Source: Flavobacterium sp. WV_118_3
GTDB lineage: Bacteria > Bacteroidota > Bacteroidia > Flavobacteriales > Flavobacteriaceae
Direction: 5' to 3'
Assembly: GCF_039778605.1 (NCBI RefSeq)
Contig: NZ_CP156060.1
Coordinates: forward strand, 682,001-746,000
Length of the DNA stretch: 64,000 nucleotides
In this document: positions 1 to 8,159 of the stretch, piece after piece
How the letters are laid out: each line of letters opens with the position of its first letter
How positions within the stretch are numbered: position 1 is the stretch's first letter
The notes under the pieces: model-generated
The model's database searches: none
The model's input: the letters and a program-made list of their open reading frames with translations, nothing else
What the model was told of the DNA's origin: nothing
Position numbers and translations under genes: made by a program

Positions 1-182
1 TTTCGGGTGAATCCCGAAAAAATAGGGATACTGATACCAGTTTGTTTTGTGGCGGAGCTTCTGTTAATGCAACCGATTTAATGAATTATGCTGCTTTTAT
101 GCGCTATGCTTTTCGATCCAGTTTAAAAGCAAATTATTCGTCACGAAATCTTGGTTTCCGATGTGCCTGTGATGTAAAGTAA
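1..182 (+). CDS. C-terminal end of a formylglycine-generating-enzyme-family (NirV-like) protein, partial
   Basis: An open frame enters from the left edge (first full codon at base 3) and stops at TAA 180-182. Its last 59 residues contain a GGA..N...MR.AFR pattern and end in NLGFRCACDVK. The (I/L)GFRC ending preceded by a conserved R/S-rich segment is typical of the FGE-sulfatase/SUMF1 fold. In bacteria with copper nitrite reductase, a member of this family (NirV) often sits beside nirK, and the SCO copper chaperone 28 bp downstream fits that setting. This is inference, because the catalytic core and any nirK lie outside the window. The family is sure to about 80 percent, the NirV role less so. 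Confidence 0.72.
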   Translation, partial: SGESRKNRDTDTSLFCGGASVNATDLMNYAAFMRYAFRSSLKANYSSRNLGFRCACDVK

Positions 183-210
183 AACGAACTAGATAAGTCG
201 TTAAAATGTA

Positions 211-819
211 ATGATAATGAAGAAGTTACTAATAGTTGTATGGATAGTTTTGGTAGGATTACAAAGTTGTAATTCGAAAAAGGAAGAGACAAATATGAAA
301 ATCGAAACAGAGGTTATTTCGGAACTCTCAGTTTTTAACCTTCCGTCTGAATGGACGACACAAGATAATAAACATATTGAAATGAAAGAGCTGAAAGGGA
401 ACGTATTGGTTATGGTGATGATTTACACCTCCTGTAAAACCGCATGCCCGCGTTTGGTAGCCGATATGCGGCAGATTGAACAACTGCTACCTGAAAAATA
501 TAAATCGGATGTGCGTTTTCTTTTAATTAGTATCGATCCGGAAACGGATACTCCGGAACGGTTAAAAGCATTTGCAATTAAAAACAAAATGGAAGGCAAA
601 CAATGGCTATTTCTGCAATCGACAGAAGAAAATACCCGGGAGTTTGCGGCTGTTTTGGGCGTAAATTATAAAAAAATAGCTCCGATCGATTTTTCACATT
701 CCAATATTACCAGTGTATTTAATAAGAAAGGGGAGTTGGTATTTCAACAGGAAGGTTTTAGTACGTCCTATGATACAATCGTTACTAAAATTATAGAGCA
801 AGTTAGTAAAGTCGATTAG
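211..819 (+). CDS. SCO1/SenC-family copper chaperone lipoprotein
   Basis: A 202-residue protein with a lipoprotein signal peptide (lipobox LQSC, Cys20) and a thioredoxin-like SCO domain. The copper ligands of the family are visible: C75-x3-C79 in TSCKTACP and H163 in DFSHSN. SCO proteins deliver copper to the CuA site of cytochrome oxidase or to other periplasmic copper enzymes such as nitrite and nitrous-oxide reductases. ATG codons at 211 and 217 are both possible starts; the one at 217 gives the more usual MKKLL beginning. It follows the NirV-like gene by 28 bp on the same strand and its last 17 bases overlap the convergent membrane-protein gene tail to tail. Confidence 0.9.
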   Translation: MIMKKLLIVVWIVLVGLQSCNSKKEETNMKIETEVISELSVFNLPSEWTTQDNKHIEMKELKGNVLVMVMIYTSCKTACPRLVADMRQIEQLLPEKYKSDVRFLLISIDPETDTPERLKAFAIKNKMEGKQWLFLQSTEENTREFAAVLGVNYKKIAPIDFSHSNITSVFNKKGELVFQQEGFSTSYDTIVTKIIEQVSKVD

Positions 820-2029
820 TTTTATGTTTTTTTCTAAAGAATAAGGTTCCGATAAGTACTAAAAATAATCCTGTAGGTAGTAGAAGCGAAGCGATAAAAA
901 GGGATACGTTATAATACGAAATAGCTCCTTTTCCGATATAAAAATAAAAGCCTTGTACAAACAGTAGTATTTCGGTTGTTATAAAACCGATAAGAAACAG
1001 GTATAATCCAATTTGGGAAATCCGGTTTTTTAGAAATGAAAACGATTGAATACGCATCGCAAAAAAGAATAGAAAACTGTTGATTATTCCAAGCATGATC
1101 AGGTGTATAAAACCAATTGTGAAATTCCGGATATAATGAGATGCGGTTGCTATTTCCGGCCAAAATGTAGTCAATTGTATAAGGATTTTTAGCCATAAGG
1201 AAATAAAACCGGAAAGTAATAAGAAGCGGATCGTTAAAGGTGTTTTTCGATCGGATGGAATGCTGCGTTTTAAAAAATAAAGTATACCACTTCCAATTGC
1301 AATAAGCTGAAAGAGTATGCCAATATCGTTAACCCAAAGCCATAACGGATGTGGAAAGTACCAACTTAACGATAAGCCATATGTAAAAACTGTGCCGACT
1401 ATAAGTAGGCTAACCCAATAATGGAATTTATGGGGATTGATAGTATGGAAAAAGTTTCGGTATTGGTTGACAAAAAGGGCGAGTACTGCAAAAATAAACC
1501 AGCCATTAAATTGAAAATGTAAAAAAAACTGAATAGCGGCCTGATAAAACGGAGCATTTTTAGTACCAGTTATTCCCAGACTCCACACTCCAAAAGTCGA
1601 CAGTAACAGGAATAACAGTGCAATTTTTAGTAGTATTTTATCATAAGATCTCTTTTCTGACAGGTCTTTCCAGATTTTATAACAGAAAAAATAACTGCAA
1701 AAAATATGTATCGTGGAAAAAATAATAGAATATAAGGCGTATCCCTGTATCGGAAAACTGACCATCATTCCAAACACCGCTATTTGAGTGACCCAGAATA
1801 AACGGGAATAATAGGGGGAGGTTCGCTTTGTTTTCGGTAAAAAGTTATTCAGTAGCAAAAGGTATAACATCTGGTATATCCATCCAAGTAAAGCGGTATG
1901 GGAATGACCGTGTAGTAGAAAAAGATAGTTCCAGTTTACAGGGACGATAGCTGCCAGTCGCAGTAAAACGCCCATTAGCGCTGCAACAAAAAAATTCAGA
2001 AGACTTATAATAAACCAACTTTTTGGCAT
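803..2029 (-). CDS. Multi-pass membrane protein resembling heme-copper oxidase subunit I / NnrS
   Basis: A 408-residue, very hydrophobic protein with roughly 12 predicted transmembrane segments. Histidines sit in membrane segments: HGHSHTALLGW near residue 40, LHFQFNGW in the middle and FIHLIMLG in the last third, as expected of a heme- or metal-binding membrane protein. The pattern recalls cytochrome oxidase/NO-reductase subunit I and the NnrS family, both tied to nitrogen-oxide metabolism, but I cannot assign it to either by eye. It lies downstream of the ric operon with a strong terminator between them, and it converges on the SCO gene with a 17-bp overlap. The gene is certain; the function is inferred from context. 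Confidence 0.75.
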   Translation of the reverse strand: MPKSWFIISLLNFFVAALMGVLLRLAAIVPVNWNYLFLLHGHSHTALLGWIYQMLYLLLLNNFLPKTKRTSPYYSRLFWVTQIAVFGMMVSFPIQGYALYSIIFSTIHIFCSYFFCYKIWKDLSEKRSYDKILLKIALLFLLLSTFGVWSLGITGTKNAPFYQAAIQFFLHFQFNGWFIFAVLALFVNQYRNFFHTINPHKFHYWVSLLIVGTVFTYGLSLSWYFPHPLWLWVNDIGILFQLIAIGSGILYFLKRSIPSDRKTPLTIRFLLLSGFISLWLKILIQLTTFWPEIATASHYIRNFTIGFIHLIMLGIINSFLFFFAMRIQSFSFLKNRISQIGLYLFLIGFITTEILLFVQGFYFYIGKGAISYYNVSLFIASLLLPTGLFLVLIGTLFFRKKHKTNRLY

Positions 2030-2072
2030 CAGGCAGAATTACACCGGGTTTTAAAATAACTGTAGTAGAATA

Positions 2073-2110
2073 AAAAACACAGAAATTAAAGCGAAGTAAT
2101 TTCTGTGTTT
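2073..2110 (-). terminator. Rho-independent terminator of the azurin-nadA-nadB-ric operon
   Basis: A perfect 14-bp stem (2075-2088 with 2097-2110) encloses an 8-nt loop. On the minus strand it is followed by a run of T residues (A run at 2072-2077 on the plus strand). It begins 6 bp after the ric stop codon. Confidence 0.85.
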
Positions 2111-2115
2111 GGATG

Positions 2116-2841
2116 CTAGTTGTTAAAGTCTGCTTCCAGTGTTATCGCTTTTGGGAACAGTATATTGTTCTCCAGGTGTATGTGTTTATGCAGGTCGTTT
2201 TCGAATTCCTGAAGCATCGCATATGTAACTTTATAGGTATTACACGCATCAGCAGGTGGCGTATACTGATTGGTAAGTGTGGCAATTTTATCGAAACGTT
2301 CCCCTTCGGTATCGTGTTCGTGTCGCATCATGGTCACAGGGTTCGAAACCGAACCAAAATGAGGGCGTTTTAGTTCGGAACCTTCTTGTTTGACTTTTAC
2401 CATTTGTCGGATAAAAGGAAAAAGTACCAGTTCTTCCTTTTTCATATGCATCGCTAATTCTCCGGCCGATTCGCTGAAAAGGGCATTGATTTCAATTAGT
2501 TCCGGGTGTTTTTCTCCGTGTACTTTACAAAGTTTGTCCAGAAATTGAAGCAATACCGGTGTTTTTTCTTCTACATAATGATGATGGGTATTTTCGATAT
2601 ACTCGATGAGTAAATCCAAAGGCCAATGTCCATAATCGGTAACATAGGATTTCGAATTTTTTAAAAGGGTTTCCAACGCGTCGATCAGCTCTTTTTGAGA
2701 GATGTTTTTTTTAGTGCAAACGGCTTCCAGTGTACGATCACCTTTACAGCAAAAATCAATTTTGTATTTTGAGAATAAAGCCGCAGTTCTGAAATCATGG
2801 GCGACAATTTCTCCGATAGTGGTCTGATTGTTAATTTTCAT
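2116..2841 (-). CDS. ric: Iron-sulfur cluster repair di-iron protein (RIC/ScdA/YtfE family)
   Basis: A 241-residue protein with the two RIC domains: an N-terminal ScdA_N (DUF542) region with TIGEIV...FSKYKIDFCCKG (Cys31-Cys32), then a hemerythrin-like four-helix domain from about residue 75 with histidines in THHHYVEEK, HGEKHPEL, MHMKKEE, MRHEHD and LHKHIHLENN. The family binds a di-iron centre in the cytoplasm and repairs Fe-S clusters damaged by nitric oxide or oxidants. It is the last gene of a leftward operon, 11 bp after nadB. Co-transcription with nadA, whose 4Fe-4S cluster is oxidant-sensitive, suggests a protective role here. Confidence 0.93.
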   Translation of the reverse strand: MKINNQTTIGEIVAHDFRTAALFSKYKIDFCCKGDRTLEAVCTKKNISQKELIDALETLLKNSKSYVTDYGHWPLDLLIEYIENTHHHYVEEKTPVLLQFLDKLCKVHGEKHPELIEINALFSESAGELAMHMKKEELVLFPFIRQMVKVKQEGSELKRPHFGSVSNPVTMMRHEHDTEGERFDKIATLTNQYTPPADACNTYKVTYAMLQEFENDLHKHIHLENNILFPKAITLEADFNN

Positions 2842-2852
2842 ACGTTTAAAAA

Positions 2853-4370
2853 TTAAGATGTAGTGAATGACTCGATTTCGGGAGTGTTGATATGACTGTG
2901 TTCCAGTAGGATCATGCTAACCGTTAGCATATTCCTAAATTCAATATGAGTGGGGAAACAATTCCGGTCGTGATTCTTAAATAGCGAATCGGCTTTTTGT
3001 TTTAGTTTTTTTAGTGTATTCCGAACGGTATTTATATCCGATGCCTCTGTAGTAAAGAACGCCGTCATTGTTTTTTGTAATAACGCTTTTAAAGGCTTAA
3101 TTGATGGTGATGTCGAATAGCAGCTAATTGGTTGTTGATTTAAAGTGATTACTGTTGAAAACCGAATGGAGTCGATTGTCTTAAGTGCCGATTGCATGCC
3201 CTGATGGGCAAAAACCAAGGCTTCCAGTAGGGAGTTAGATGCGAGTCGGTTTTTTCCATGTAATCCCGTTTGGGCGCATTCTCCAACAGCGTATAAATTT
3301 TGTATTGTAGTTCGTGCATTTTTGTCCACTTGTATACCGCCACATTGATAATGTGCGGCGGGAACAATTGGAATCGGTTCTTTGGCCGGATCAAATCCCG
3401 ATTTCAGACAATAATCGGTAATAGATGGAAAATGCTCGTAAAAACGTTTGGCGTTAAGATGACGACAATCGAGAAAAACATATTTTTCGCCTGTTTTGTG
3501 TAGTTCCGATCCGATTGCTTTCGAAATGATATCGCGCGTAGCCAGTTCACCGCGGGTGTCGTATTTATAAAGAAAACGCTCGTAATTATGATTAATGATA
3601 TGTGCGCCAAAACCTCTAACCGCTTCCGATAGCAGGAAAAGCGGATTTTTACCGGTTTCGTATAAAGCGGTCGGATGAAACTGAATATACTGCATATCTT
3701 TTATAACAGCCCCTGCACGGAAAGCCATCGCTACACCATCGCCGGTGGCAATTTCCGGATTGGTCGTGTTTTGAAAAAGTTGTCCGCATCCACCGGTACA
3801 AAGCACTGTAATTCGGGACCGGATGTGTTTTACGGTACCACGGATTTTATCATAATAGATCATTCCGGTACAACTATTGTTTTCTGTTGTCAGATCAATA
3901 CTAAAATAGTCTTCGAACAGTACAATATTGGGATACTGACGTAGTTGACATAATAGTTTTCGTTCCATTTCCAGTCCGGACTGATCTTTATGATGCAGGA
4001 TCCGGTGATGGGAATGCCCTCCTTCCAGTCCTAAATCCCACGCTCCCGAAACAGTGGTGTCAAAATCGACCTGAAGATTTAGTAATTCCTGTAATCGCTC
4101 CGGAGCCTGTTCCACAACCATACGAACAATTTCCGTATCACAACTACCACCTCCGGCCTGAAGTGTATCACGAATGTGTTGCTCAAAACTGTCCTCTTCC
4201 GTATTGGTTACGACGGCAATTCCTCCCTGTGCATAGCGGGTATTGGTCGAGTCGGCCGATGCTTTTGTCAAAATGGTAATGGAAAGATCGGGACGTTTTT
4301 TAGCCATTTTAATCGCAAAAAATAATCCTGAAATTCCGGAACCGGCTATAAGTATATCCGTTTTTTCCAT
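2853..4370 (-). CDS. nadB: L-aspartate oxidase
   Basis: A 505-residue flavoprotein that oxidises L-aspartate to iminoaspartate, the first step of de novo NAD synthesis. Visible family signatures are the FAD dinucleotide-binding GSGISGLF at residues 10-17, TRYAQGGIAVV near 45, HHRILHHKDQSG near 120, QFHPTALY near 230, SEAVRGFGA and the C-terminal HGKNRLASNSLLEALV flavin loop. The length is slightly short of the usual 520-540. ATG at 4370 follows the nadA stop by 16 bp, so the two enzymes of quinolinate formation are co-transcribed. Confidence 0.96.
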   Translation of the reverse strand: MEKTDILIAGSGISGLFFAIKMAKKRPDLSITILTKASADSTNTRYAQGGIAVVTNTEEDSFEQHIRDTLQAGGGSCDTEIVRMVVEQAPERLQELLNLQVDFDTTVSGAWDLGLEGGHSHHRILHHKDQSGLEMERKLLCQLRQYPNIVLFEDYFSIDLTTENNSCTGMIYYDKIRGTVKHIRSRITVLCTGGCGQLFQNTTNPEIATGDGVAMAFRAGAVIKDMQYIQFHPTALYETGKNPLFLLSEAVRGFGAHIINHNYERFLYKYDTRGELATRDIISKAIGSELHKTGEKYVFLDCRHLNAKRFYEHFPSITDYCLKSGFDPAKEPIPIVPAAHYQCGGIQVDKNARTTIQNLYAVGECAQTGLHGKNRLASNSLLEALVFAHQGMQSALKTIDSIRFSTVITLNQQPISCYSTSPSIKPLKALLQKTMTAFFTTEASDINTVRNTLKKLKQKADSLFKNHDRNCFPTHIEFRNMLTVSMILLEHSHINTPEIESFTTS

Positions 4371-4386
4371 AATATAGGTATTGAAA

Positions 4387-5319
4387 TTAGGAAAGTGCCA
4401 GCATGCGATGAATTGGCTTTAGCGCTTCGGTTCGTAGTGTATCACTGATTTTTATTTCAGGATATTCGTTTAGAAGACATCGAAATAGTTTTTCAAGCGT
4501 ATTCACTTTCATATAGGCACATTCACTACAGGAACAGCTGTTTTCCTGTAACGATGGCGCGGCAATAATCGTTTTATCCGGTACATCTCTGGAAAGTTGA
4601 TGGAGTATTCCGGCTTCGGTAGCTACGATATAAACAGTTCCCGGATCTTCTCTAATAAAGTTAATGATCCCGGATGTGGAACCGATATAATGGGCGACTT
4701 TTAAAATATGGTCTTCCGATTCCGGATGGGCTACAATTTTGGCACCGGGATGTTGATTGTACAAATCGATTAGTTTGTCTAACGAAAAGGCTTCGTGTAC
4801 CACACAGGAACCATCCCATAAAACTAAATCCCGGTTGGTTTCCTGAATCAGGTATTTTCCCAGATTTTTATCGGGGGCAAAAATAATCTTCTGATCCATT
4901 GGAATCGAAGCGATGATTTTTTTGGCATTCGACGATGTGCAAACAATATCACTCAACGCCTTGATACGTGCCGAACAATTAATATAGGTCACCACAGTAT
5001 GATCCGGATATTGGTCTTTTAATTTTTTAAAATCGTCCGGATCGCAACCATCGGCCAGCGAACAACCGGCGTTAAAATCCGGCAGTAGTACTTTTTTATC
5101 CGGGTTTAGGATTTTTGCTGTTTCGGCCATAAAATGCACACCGGCAAATACGATAATATCGGCATCGGTTGTGGCGGCTTTTTTGGATAATTCAAGACTG
5201 TCGCCTACAAAATCGGCGATTTCCTGAATGGCTTTCTCCTGATAATAATGCGCCAGAATAACGGCATTTTTTTCCTGTCGTAACCGGTTGATTTCGGCAA
5301 TGAGGGTGGTTTCGTTCAT
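4387..5319 (-). CDS. nadA: Quinolinate synthase
   Basis: A 310-residue enzyme that condenses iminoaspartate with dihydroxyacetone phosphate to quinolinate using a 4Fe-4S cluster. The three-fold pseudo-repeat architecture shows as AHYYQEKAIQEIADFVGDS at the start, GVHFMAETAKILNP, GCSLADGCDPDDF and the C-terminal CSCSECAYMKVNTLEKL. Cysteines in the second and last motifs are candidate cluster ligands. The length fits the shorter NadA type. The gene lies 34 bp after the azurin-like gene and 16 bp before nadB. Its cluster explains why a Fe-S repair gene could travel with it. Confidence 0.96.
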   Translation of the reverse strand: MNETTLIAEINRLRQEKNAVILAHYYQEKAIQEIADFVGDSLELSKKAATTDADIIVFAGVHFMAETAKILNPDKKVLLPDFNAGCSLADGCDPDDFKKLKDQYPDHTVVTYINCSARIKALSDIVCTSSNAKKIIASIPMDQKIIFAPDKNLGKYLIQETNRDLVLWDGSCVVHEAFSLDKLIDLYNQHPGAKIVAHPESEDHILKVAHYIGSTSGIINFIREDPGTVYIVATEAGILHQLSRDVPDKTIIAAPSLQENSCSCSECAYMKVNTLEKLFRCLLNEYPEIKISDTLRTEALKPIHRMLALS

Positions 5320-5353
5320 GATATTTTATTCGGGAGTTTAGACGATAGCCGGT

Positions 5354-5857
5354 TTATTCTACAACAAGTTTCCCTTTCATTAAGGCAGCATGACCCGGGA
5401 AGGAACATAAAAAATCATATGTTCCCGGTTCGGAAATGCTAAATTCAATCGTGTCAGATTCGCCTCCGCCCAGTAATCGGGTATGGGCGATAATGTTTCC
5501 TTTTTCCGATTCCGGAATATAGTCCGTTGCTTTGGCCAGAGCGGCTTTTTGCGTAAATGCGGCAATATCAGTACCCGGTTTAAGAATGATCAGATTGTGT
5601 CCCATAACGGCTTTATCCATCGTACCGGTATGTTGTAACGTTAGTTTTATAGTACCGACGCCAGCTTTTAGTTCGTTAGTGGAATACTGCATCTGGTCGG
5701 TGGATTCAATTTCCAGGGTGTTTGCGGATGTAGTAATGGCTTCGGTTTGTTCGGTTACCGGAGTAGTTTCGGGAACGGTTGTTTCATTTCGGTTTTTGCA
5801 GGCAGTAGCCATTGTGATGATACTGACCAGAACCGAAAGACGTATAAACTTTTTCAT
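5354..5857 (-). CDS. Azurin/plastocyanin-type cupredoxin lipoprotein
   Basis: A 167-residue blue-copper protein starting at ATG 5857; a start 51 bases upstream would put 17 charged residues ahead of the signal peptide. The lipobox ATAC places the acylated Cys at residue 20. A Thr/Glu-rich linker follows, then an azurin fold with all type-1 copper ligands visible: His in MGHNLI, and Cys, His and Met in CSFPGHAALM near the end. Such proteins carry electrons to nitrite or nitrous-oxide reductases or to oxidases in the periplasm. Here it heads the operon with nadA, nadB and ric, which is unusual company and points to a nitrogen-oxide response. Confidence 0.9.
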   Translation of the reverse strand: MKKFIRLSVLVSIITMATACKNRNETTVPETTPVTEQTEAITTSANTLEIESTDQMQYSTNELKAGVGTIKLTLQHTGTMDKAVMGHNLIILKPGTDIAAFTQKAALAKATDYIPESEKGNIIAHTRLLGGGESDTIEFSISEPGTYDFLCSFPGHAALMKGKLVVE

Positions 5858-6004
5858 AATAGAAATTTTATGGTTATTTATTTTGATTAACCTACTTAGG
5901 AAGAGCAAAATAAAACCGTATCCGGAATATAAAATATGATAAATGTTAGCTTTTGTTGGGATAAATTATTGTATAACTAAAATGAGTTTGTACAGAGTAG
6001 GTGC

Positions 6005-6036
6005 ATAAAAAAAGCTGCCTCATCTGGAGACAGCTT
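6005..6036 (-). terminator. Rho-independent terminator after the 158-residue membrane protein
   Basis: A 10-bp stem (6012-6021 with 6027-6036, one G-U pair) has a 5-nt loop and is followed on the minus strand by seven T residues. It lies 22 bp beyond the stop of the gene at 6059-6535. Confidence 0.85.
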
Positions 6037-6058
6037 GTGTATTCCTTATTGGATTGGG

Positions 6059-6535
6059 TTATCGACTAAATACAGTGATATAAAAGAACAGGACTGAAAT
6101 ACCAATTATTAAATAGCCCCAAGCTTTAATCTGGTTACTGGCTTTCTTTTCTTGATTAATATCGATTTTAGTTTCGACTTTAATTTCGCGTTGCCCCATA
6201 TGCCTTTGACCAGTCCGGAAACGTGCGTCTCCTTTATAAATTTCCTGGGTTTGCATATAATACATGAGTTTATAGTCTTTGGTAAAGTTGATATAACTCC
6301 GATAGAATAGGATTCCCGAACCTACAAACGGTATAAGGAAAGCAAGGACTATTGCCCAAAACCATTTGATATCGATATACTCTTTGACTTGCTTTAGAGC
6401 GTTATTGTCTATTGCCGACTGCAGTTGATTTGTGGAAGCGACATAGGAGTAGCTTTGTGAGTTGGCGTAATTGCGTCCGGCCTGTCTTGCTGCCGAGTAT
6501 GCAAAACTTTTTGCTAAGTCTGTAAGGAATGCCAT
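6059..6535 (-). CDS. Hypothetical protein with two transmembrane segments
   Basis: A 158-residue protein that I do not recognise. Residues 1-50 are soluble, with an Ala/Ser/Tyr-rich stretch (SYSYVAS). Two hydrophobic segments follow: WFWAIVLAFLIPFVGSGILF at about 59-78 and WGYLIIGISVLFFYITVF close to the C-terminus. Between them is a charged region rich in Lys and Gln. The topology suggests an inner-membrane protein with its middle part in one compartment. It is monocistronic: a terminator follows, and a possible minus-strand -7 box TAATTTTG lies at 6580-6587. No function can be assigned. Confidence 0.75.
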   Translation of the reverse strand: MAFLTDLAKSFAYSAARQAGRNYANSQSYSYVASTNQLQSAIDNNALKQVKEYIDIKWFWAIVLAFLIPFVGSGILFYRSYINFTKDYKLMYYMQTQEIYKGDARFRTGQRHMGQREIKVETKIDINQEKKASNQIKAWGYLIIGISVLFFYITVFSR

Positions 6536-6846
6536 AATGAAATAAAAGTTTTATTATACAAAATGTTATAGTGGTATGGCAAAATTAGGATCAAAAGCAA
6601 AGAAGGAATTACGGTTTTCCATAATCCCGAAATATGACGTCAAAAACAATAAAATTAGACTGTAGGAAAGCTCGTAAGAAAGGTGGAAAATACCTATTTT
6701 GAGTAGCTGTTAATTGTTGTATTTTTAAACAATTGTGTTAAAATGTAAGTTTATCGATTATTATGTGCTTTTTGTCTTAAATACTATCTGTTAAAATGTG
6801 TTATATGTTGCGATTTTATATATTTGATGCGCAAATTTAAACTCCC
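6536..6846. other. Intergenic region of 311 bp, AT-rich
   Basis: There is no ORF of note. The right end carries a plus-strand promoter for the 45-residue ORF. I see a few TTAAAATGT repeats (near 6737 and 6791) but no hairpin or RNA gene. Confidence 0.4.
6819..6826 (+). promoter_or_regulatory. Putative -7 promoter box TATATTTG
   Basis: It matches the Bacteroidota -7 consensus TAnnTTTG and lies 20 bp before the ATG of the 45-residue ORF, predicting a leader of about 14 nt. No clear -33 TTG is at standard spacing. Confidence 0.45.
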
Positions 6847-6984
6847 ATGTCTAATTTATTTGAATCGATTATCAGGTTTTTTACAAGAAGCAGGAAAAAA
6901 CAATTAAGTTTTGGAAGCGACTCAAATGTAAAAAGACACCATGGAAAGAAACTTTCCAAAAAGAAAAAACAAAACTGGTATTAA
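6847..6984 (+). CDS. Small, highly basic 45-residue protein
   Basis: ATG 6847 to TAA 6982-6984. The product begins MSNLFESIIRFFTRSRKK and ends with a Lys-rich tail (GKKLSKKKKQNWY). There are about 15 Lys/Arg and only two acidic residues. Support for a real gene: a good -7 box 20 bp upstream, an exact fit between that promoter and the terminator that starts directly at the stop codon, and no competing ORF. The charge suggests nucleic-acid or ribosome binding, as for other short basic Bacteroidota proteins, but I do not recognise the family. It could also be the coding part of a small RNA. Confidence 0.5.
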   Translation: MSNLFESIIRFFTRSRKKQLSFGSDSNVKRHHGKKLSKKKKQNWY

Positions 6985-7018
6985 AAAAGGCCTCCCGACG
7001 GAGGCCTTTTTGTTTTTA
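6985..7018 (+). terminator. Strong bidirectional terminator
   Basis: The stem AAGGCCTCC / GGAGGCCTT has a 4-nt CGAC loop, an A run before it and TTTTTGTTTTT after it. It closes the 45-residue ORF on the plus strand and the gene ending at 7023 on the minus strand. Confidence 0.88.
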
Positions 7019-7022
7019 TCGA

Positions 7023-8159
7023 TTACTGATTCGGATCACTGTTTAAATTGTTCCGAATCGTTTCCGTAATTGGTTTTAACGTTTTGCCGGTAACCGGATG
7101 TAAGCCGTGATGGGTAAACAGTTCGTAATAGCCGTTTGTCTTGGAATACCAGATCAGCGGATTCCCATAAAGATCGAAACAAGTCAGTGTATCACTATAG
7201 GCTACCTTCCGGAAGTGTTCCAATAGTTGTTCGTCTAATGGCTGAATTTCACCATTAATTTCCGGATCATTACAATCCATCTTCTCATAATGATCCTCCA
7301 TCCATACCATACAGTTTTTCGGTGTAAAAATTGTTTTGTTGAGACTCCAGACTACAAGTACCATAATCATGACGGTCGCCAATCCGTAATGGATTTTACT
7401 TAATTGCCGTTTCTTGAAAAAACGAACGATAGTGCTTAAAATAGGAAAAGGTCTTATCCGTGATGATGGCAGTTGTGTGATACCTATTGGTATTGTGTCC
7501 TGAGGCCTATTTTCGCCTTCGTTATTTTGACCGGATGGAGGATTTGTTTCTCCAGATGGCTCTTCTATTTTTTCCTTACGTGTATTGTCTGGTGTTGGGT
7601 TCTCTGGATCGATGTCCGATAAGTCGTCTTTTTTATTTTCCTCCTTTTTTTCATAATCATTGAGAATGCTAAAGGTATTCTTATCATCACGACTATCTTT
7701 TGTTTGAGTTTTTTTGTCGCTTTGAAAAACAATATCAGTATCGCGATCATGTTTCGTAGGAGTTTCGGGTGCAATTGGAGGTGAGACTGGGAGTTCTGAA
7801 TCTTTAAACCTTTTATAAGGTCGCTCTGGAAGTTCGACTAAAAGAGCGGCCATTTCAATAGTGATCATATCCATAGGCGTACTTGTGCCTAAATAGAACC
7901 GTCTAATGGGGACGAGTTTCGAAAGTTCCATTTTAGCGGAAATAGCTCTTATTTCTTTTGTGTTAAATTCAAAATCCCAAAAATCCCGAAAGGCGGCATA
8001 ATCATCTTTGTTGTGATTGTGTTTTAAGATATGAAAACTTAAATCTCTTAATTGCCCCGGAGATGGTTTAATTAAAAAGGAAGAATTTGGCCCTTCTTTG
8101 GCTTTTTCATATTGCGCTTTAATAGCGATTCTATAGGCTTCAACAGTATTTTTTTTCAT
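7023..8159 (-). CDS. Hypothetical single-pass membrane protein with extracytoplasmic C-terminal domain
   Basis: A 378-residue protein of unknown function. Residues 1-115 form a soluble, presumably cytoplasmic region. Residues 120-235 are a low-complexity Pro/Glu/Asp/Asn-rich linker. A transmembrane helix (LATVMIMVLVVWSL) spans about 260-275. The last 100 residues form a compact domain with the pattern CMVWMEDHYEKMDC and, later, NPLIWYSKTNGYYELFTHHG plus HPVTGKTLKPIT. I recall this C-terminal pattern from many Flavobacteriaceae hypothetical proteins. The gene is preceded by three tandem 10-mers. The orientation is inferred from the linker and the two Cys on the C-terminal side. Confidence 0.8.
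   Translation of the reverse strand: MKKNTVEAYRIAIKAQYEKAKEGPNSSFLIKPSPGQLRDLSFHILKHNHNKDDYAAFRDFWDFEFNTKEIRAISAKMELSKLVPIRRFYLGTSTPMDMITIEMAALLVELPERPYKRFKDSELPVSPPIAPETPTKHDRDTDIVFQSDKKTQTKDSRDDKNTFSILNDYEKKEENKKDDLSDIDPENPTPDNTRKEKIEEPSGETNPPSGQNNEGENRPQDTIPIGITQLPSSRIRPFPILSTIVRFFKKRQLSKIHYGLATVMIMVLVVWSLNKTIFTPKNCMVWMEDHYEKMDCNDPEINGEIQPLDEQLLEHFRKVAYSDTLTCFDLYGNPLIWYSKTNGYYELFTHHGLHPVTGKTLKPITETIRNNLNSDPNQ

Noticed and set aside
2113..2373. 86-codon plus-strand ORF antisense to ric
   Set aside because: It lies fully inside ric, covers the terminator arm and has no coding features of its own.
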